Source: JAYZAP01 sp964645285
GTDB taxonomy: Bacteria > Pseudomonadota > Alphaproteobacteria > JAAXGF01
NCBI GenBank assembly: GCA_964645285.1
Contig: CAZYDR010000123.1
Span: 1-10,110, forward strand
Direction of reading: 5' to 3'
Length of the DNA stretch: 10,110 nucleotides
This document shows positions 7,633-10,110 of this stretch, one piece after another. The notes beneath the pieces are model-generated. The model had not been told where the DNA came from. It worked only from the letters and a program-made list of their open reading frames with translations, and searched no databases. The first letter of the stretch is position 1. Every line of letters begins with the position of its first letter. Made by a program: the position numbers and the translations under genes.

Positions 7633-9945
7633 ATGGCCGACACCCGCCGCATCAACTTGAAGGCGGACGACGCACCGCATACCTTGGCGGATTTGCGCGT
7701 TCTGGACGTCGGGAGCGGCGTCGGCGGTTCCTATTGCGCACTACTGATGGCAGGTTTGGGTGCCGAAGTCGTCCGTATCGAATTACCCGTCCGCCCGGTC
7801 TACCCACCGATGGGGAGTACCGTTTGGACCGCCCTTAATCGCGGCAAGAAATGCGTGACCCTCGATATCACCGACGCCCGCGGCTACGACGTCCTCATGG
7901 GGCTGGTGGATCAGTCCGACATCCTGGTACACGGGTTTCTTCCGCGATCCGCGATTGAACTCGGCCTCCAGTACAACCGTTTATGCTAACGCAATGCCGC
8001 GTTGGTGGTGACATCGGTCACGCCGTTCGGAAACGTCGGGCCGTACCGCGACTTCCTTGCCGATGAACTGATCATCAACGCGCTCGGCGGGTTCATATAC
8101 GGGGTCGGGGAACCCGACCGTGAGCCCCTGGGTGGACAGGGCGTCCAATCGCAAATCCTAGCCGGAGCATGCGCCAACGCGGCCACGCTGGCCGCCCTGT
8201 TCGCCCGCCGGAAAGACGGGCGGGGGCAGCAAGTGGACATCTCGGTCCAGGAGGTCACGGCGACGCTCCTGGAAGCCGCCCTGACTATTGCCTCTTACAC
8301 CGGCTGGACTTGGCGTCGCAGCGGCAAGCGGCGGGCGGTTGCTTATCATCCCATATACAACTACTCGTGCCGCAACGGCTACATCAACATTTCGATCCTC
8401 GAGGATCGGGAATGGCGCTCGTTCTGCGATCTGATCGGCTGCAAAGAACTGGCCGAAGACCCGCGGTTCGCGACGTCGCGCGAACGGCTCGAGCGGGCGG
8501 ATGAAGTCGATGCGCTTCTCGCGAACTGGCTCTCCGCCCGCGATAGCGAGGAGATCTATCGCGTGGCCCAGGCCCATCGGCTTGCCTGCGGACCTGTCAG
8601 CACGGTACCCGATCTCCTGGCCTCGCCCCACCTGGGGGCCCGCGGCTTCTTTTCCGTTGTGCCCTTGGACGGCCGCGAAATGGCCGTTACGGCTCCCCCC
8701 TTCATCATGAGCGACGAGCCGAAACCGTTCACTGAAGACGACTGCGAGCCGACATCCATGGCCGATGCTGGAGTGGCCTTTATGGGCGATCAACCATCAA
8801 CGGACAGGCCCTTACCATTGGCCGCTATCCGCGTGTTGGACTGCACCCATTCGTGGGCCGGCCCGTTGGCAACGCAGTTCACCGCCTACTTCGGCGCCGA
8901 AGTGATCCACGTAGAATCCCTGCGCCATCCCGACCGCTGGCGGGGTCCGGTCACCTCGTCGCAGGACAGCCGGTTCACCTATCGCTACCCGCATCACGAA
9001 CCGGGTCACCGGCCCTATAACCGAAATGCGCTCTTCAATGAATTGAACACCGGCAAGTTGGCAATCGCGCTCGATCTTACCGATCCACGCGGACAGGAGA
9101 CATTCGCCGCCCTCGTGCGTCAAAGCGATGCGGTGGTCACCAATTTCAGCGTCGGGGCAATCCACAAGCTGGGCCTTGATCATGACAGCCTGACAGCGAT
9201 CAAACCCGCGATCATTTCCCTTTCCCTGACCGGATTGGGCGGAACGGGGCCGGACAAGGGCTTCCTTGCCTGGGGCACCACCATCGAGGCATTGAGCGGG
9301 CTTGCTAACCGGCAGGGTTACCTAGGCGGTCCGCCGCTCCTTTCCAACATGGCCTATGGCGATCCGGTCGCCGGCATTTTCGGCGGCGTCGCCCTGCTCA
9401 CCGCGCTGTGGCACAAGCAACGGACGGGAGTTGGTCAACACATCGATCTGTCGCTCCTCGAATGCTCAACAACGCTCCTCCTCGACGCCACCGCGGACTA
9501 CTCCTATGACGGGACGGACCATGGCCGGCAAGGGAACCGTCATGCGGACTATGCGCCGCGCGGCTGTTATCCATGCGCGGGTGAGGACCGGTGGATCGCC
9601 ATCTCGGTCATATCGGACGATCAATGGCGTCGACTGTGTTGCGCAATGGGCAGGCAGTCTTGGGCCGATGACCCGCGATTTGCTACGCCCAAGGGGCGGC
9701 ATGTCCATCATGACAACCTGGACTAAGCGATCGCAGCCTGGACATCGCAGCAAGACCGCGATGCCGTCATGAAATCCTTGCAGGCCGCAGGTGTTCCGGC
9801 GGGCGCCGTTCTCGACAATACGGAGCTCCTATCCGACCCGCAGTTGAACGCGCGTGGTTTCTTTACCGAACTCCACCACCCGCAGGCCGGAACGCACCGC
9901 TATCCCGGTTTGCCTTTTGCGGTTGTCGCGAACGCCGGGTGTGAT
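7633..9945 (+). pseudogene. Two-domain CaiB/BaiF family (class III) CoA-transferase, degraded
   Basis: One continuous reading frame interrupted by TAA at 7987-7989 and TAA at 9724-9726, an extra base at about 9919, and then an IS end. Translated across the stops it gives about 770 residues with two CaiB-like halves: half one from LADLRVLDVGSGVGGSYCAL to about residue 370, half two from AIRVLDCTHSWAGPLATQF onward. Both show the NRGKK/NTGKL-x-LDL-D-RG motif, the TPFG/TGLG loop and GxGQ-D-S. The second half keeps an aspartate (AYGDPVAG) where these enzymes carry the catalytic Asp; the first half has Gln there (GVQSQILAG), as in other duplicated forms. Across the second stop the text reads LD-stop-AIAAWTSQQD, where LDEAIAAW is expected, so GAA became TAA. 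The ATG at 7633 is the likely start. The family transfers CoA between carboxylic acids; the substrate is unknown. Confidence 0.85.
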
Positions 9946-9948
9946 CGA

Positions 9949-10110
9949 TCAGGCCGTCTCGACACTGCTGCCAGACGCCAGACTGAGTTCAATCTGGCGC
10001 AGCAGGTTCAATACATCCTCATCAGAATATCGCTTCCTGGCCATCCCAATACCTCCACACCTTCGTTGAATATCACCCGTTACGTGGACCAGTTATAGGG
10101 GGGCAGGACA
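9949..10110 (-). mobile_element. 5' end of an IS3-family element with truncated orfA
   Basis: On the minus strand an ATG at 10044 opens MARKRYSDEDVLNLLRQ, then IELSLASGSSVETA, and stops (TGA, 9949-9951). This is the N-terminus of IS3-family OrfA, a helix-turn-helix protein that in full copies continues with a C-R-x-x-GIS-x-x-TYY-W motif. Homology stops right where the CoA-transferase pseudogene begins. Upstream of the ATG is a leader of about 65 bases whose outer end reads TGTCCTGCCCCCC at 10110-10098. This begins with TG and fits a terminal inverted repeat of such elements, though the partner repeat is not in the window. Only about 160 bases of a ~1.3-kb element remain. Confidence 0.75.

Noticed and set aside
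7986..8793. Minus-strand open frames across the CoA-transferase
   Set aside because: The plus-strand frame reads as CaiB family throughout; the opposite frames show no motif.
7987..9726. TAA codons in the CoA-transferase as evidence for stop-codon reassignment or recoding
   Set aside because: No intact gene in the window uses TAA as sense, and the gene also has a frameshift and an IS truncation, so decay is the simpler reading.
7633..9945. Naming the CoA-transferase dddD (DMSP lyase)
   Set aside because: Only the two-domain layout and approximate length agree; nothing seen by eye separates it from many other two-domain CaiB proteins.

Overview
The window carries a compact, apparently complete urease operon (ureD-ureA-ureB-ureC-ureE-ureF-ureG, all on the minus strand, 7029 down to 2005). 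It is flanked by genes that are mostly broken. High-GC codon usage, the ureDABCEFG order and the former presence of a urtE gene directly before ureD suggest an alphaproteobacterium, perhaps Rhodospirillales-like. This placement is an inference from gene style, not from a marker gene.

Left part (1-371): a fragment of an IS3-type transposase (minus strand, 1-53) abuts the C-terminal tail of a histidine kinase ATPase domain (minus strand). Both are remnants. An intact plus-strand gene follows (372-1709) for an exported FAD-dependent amine-oxidase-like protein with a Tat-type signal and a TTG start. A 295-base convergent intergenic stretch (1710-2004) separates it from the end of ureG.

Centre (2005-7029): the urease genes are tightly packed, with TGA stops overlapping or nearly touching the next start and good Shine-Dalgarno sequences. 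All nickel ligands, the carbamylated lysine and the catalytic residues of UreC are present. Structural subunits (UreA, UreB, UreC) and maturation factors (UreD, UreE, UreF, UreG) are all there, so the operon should make active nickel urease if it is transcribed.

Right part (7004-10110): only the last ~50 codons of urtE (ATP-binding protein of the urea ABC transporter) remain, with a one-base frameshift, overlapping the start of ureD. The rest of the transporter is gone and unrelated DNA begins near 7150. That DNA holds a 5'-truncated enoyl-CoA hydratase-like fragment and a two-domain CaiB/BaiF CoA-transferase pseudogene with two in-frame TAA stops and a frameshift, cut off by the 5' end of an IS3-family element on the minus strand (about 9949-10110).

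I did not find an undescribed defence or other novel system. The most interesting points are architectural. An intact urease operon is severed from its urea transporter and sits among decaying genes. The whole segment is bracketed by complementary pieces (5' end at the right, orfB part at the left) of IS3-type elements in the same orientation. The amine oxidase also has a histidine where the family usually has its flavin-contacting lysine.
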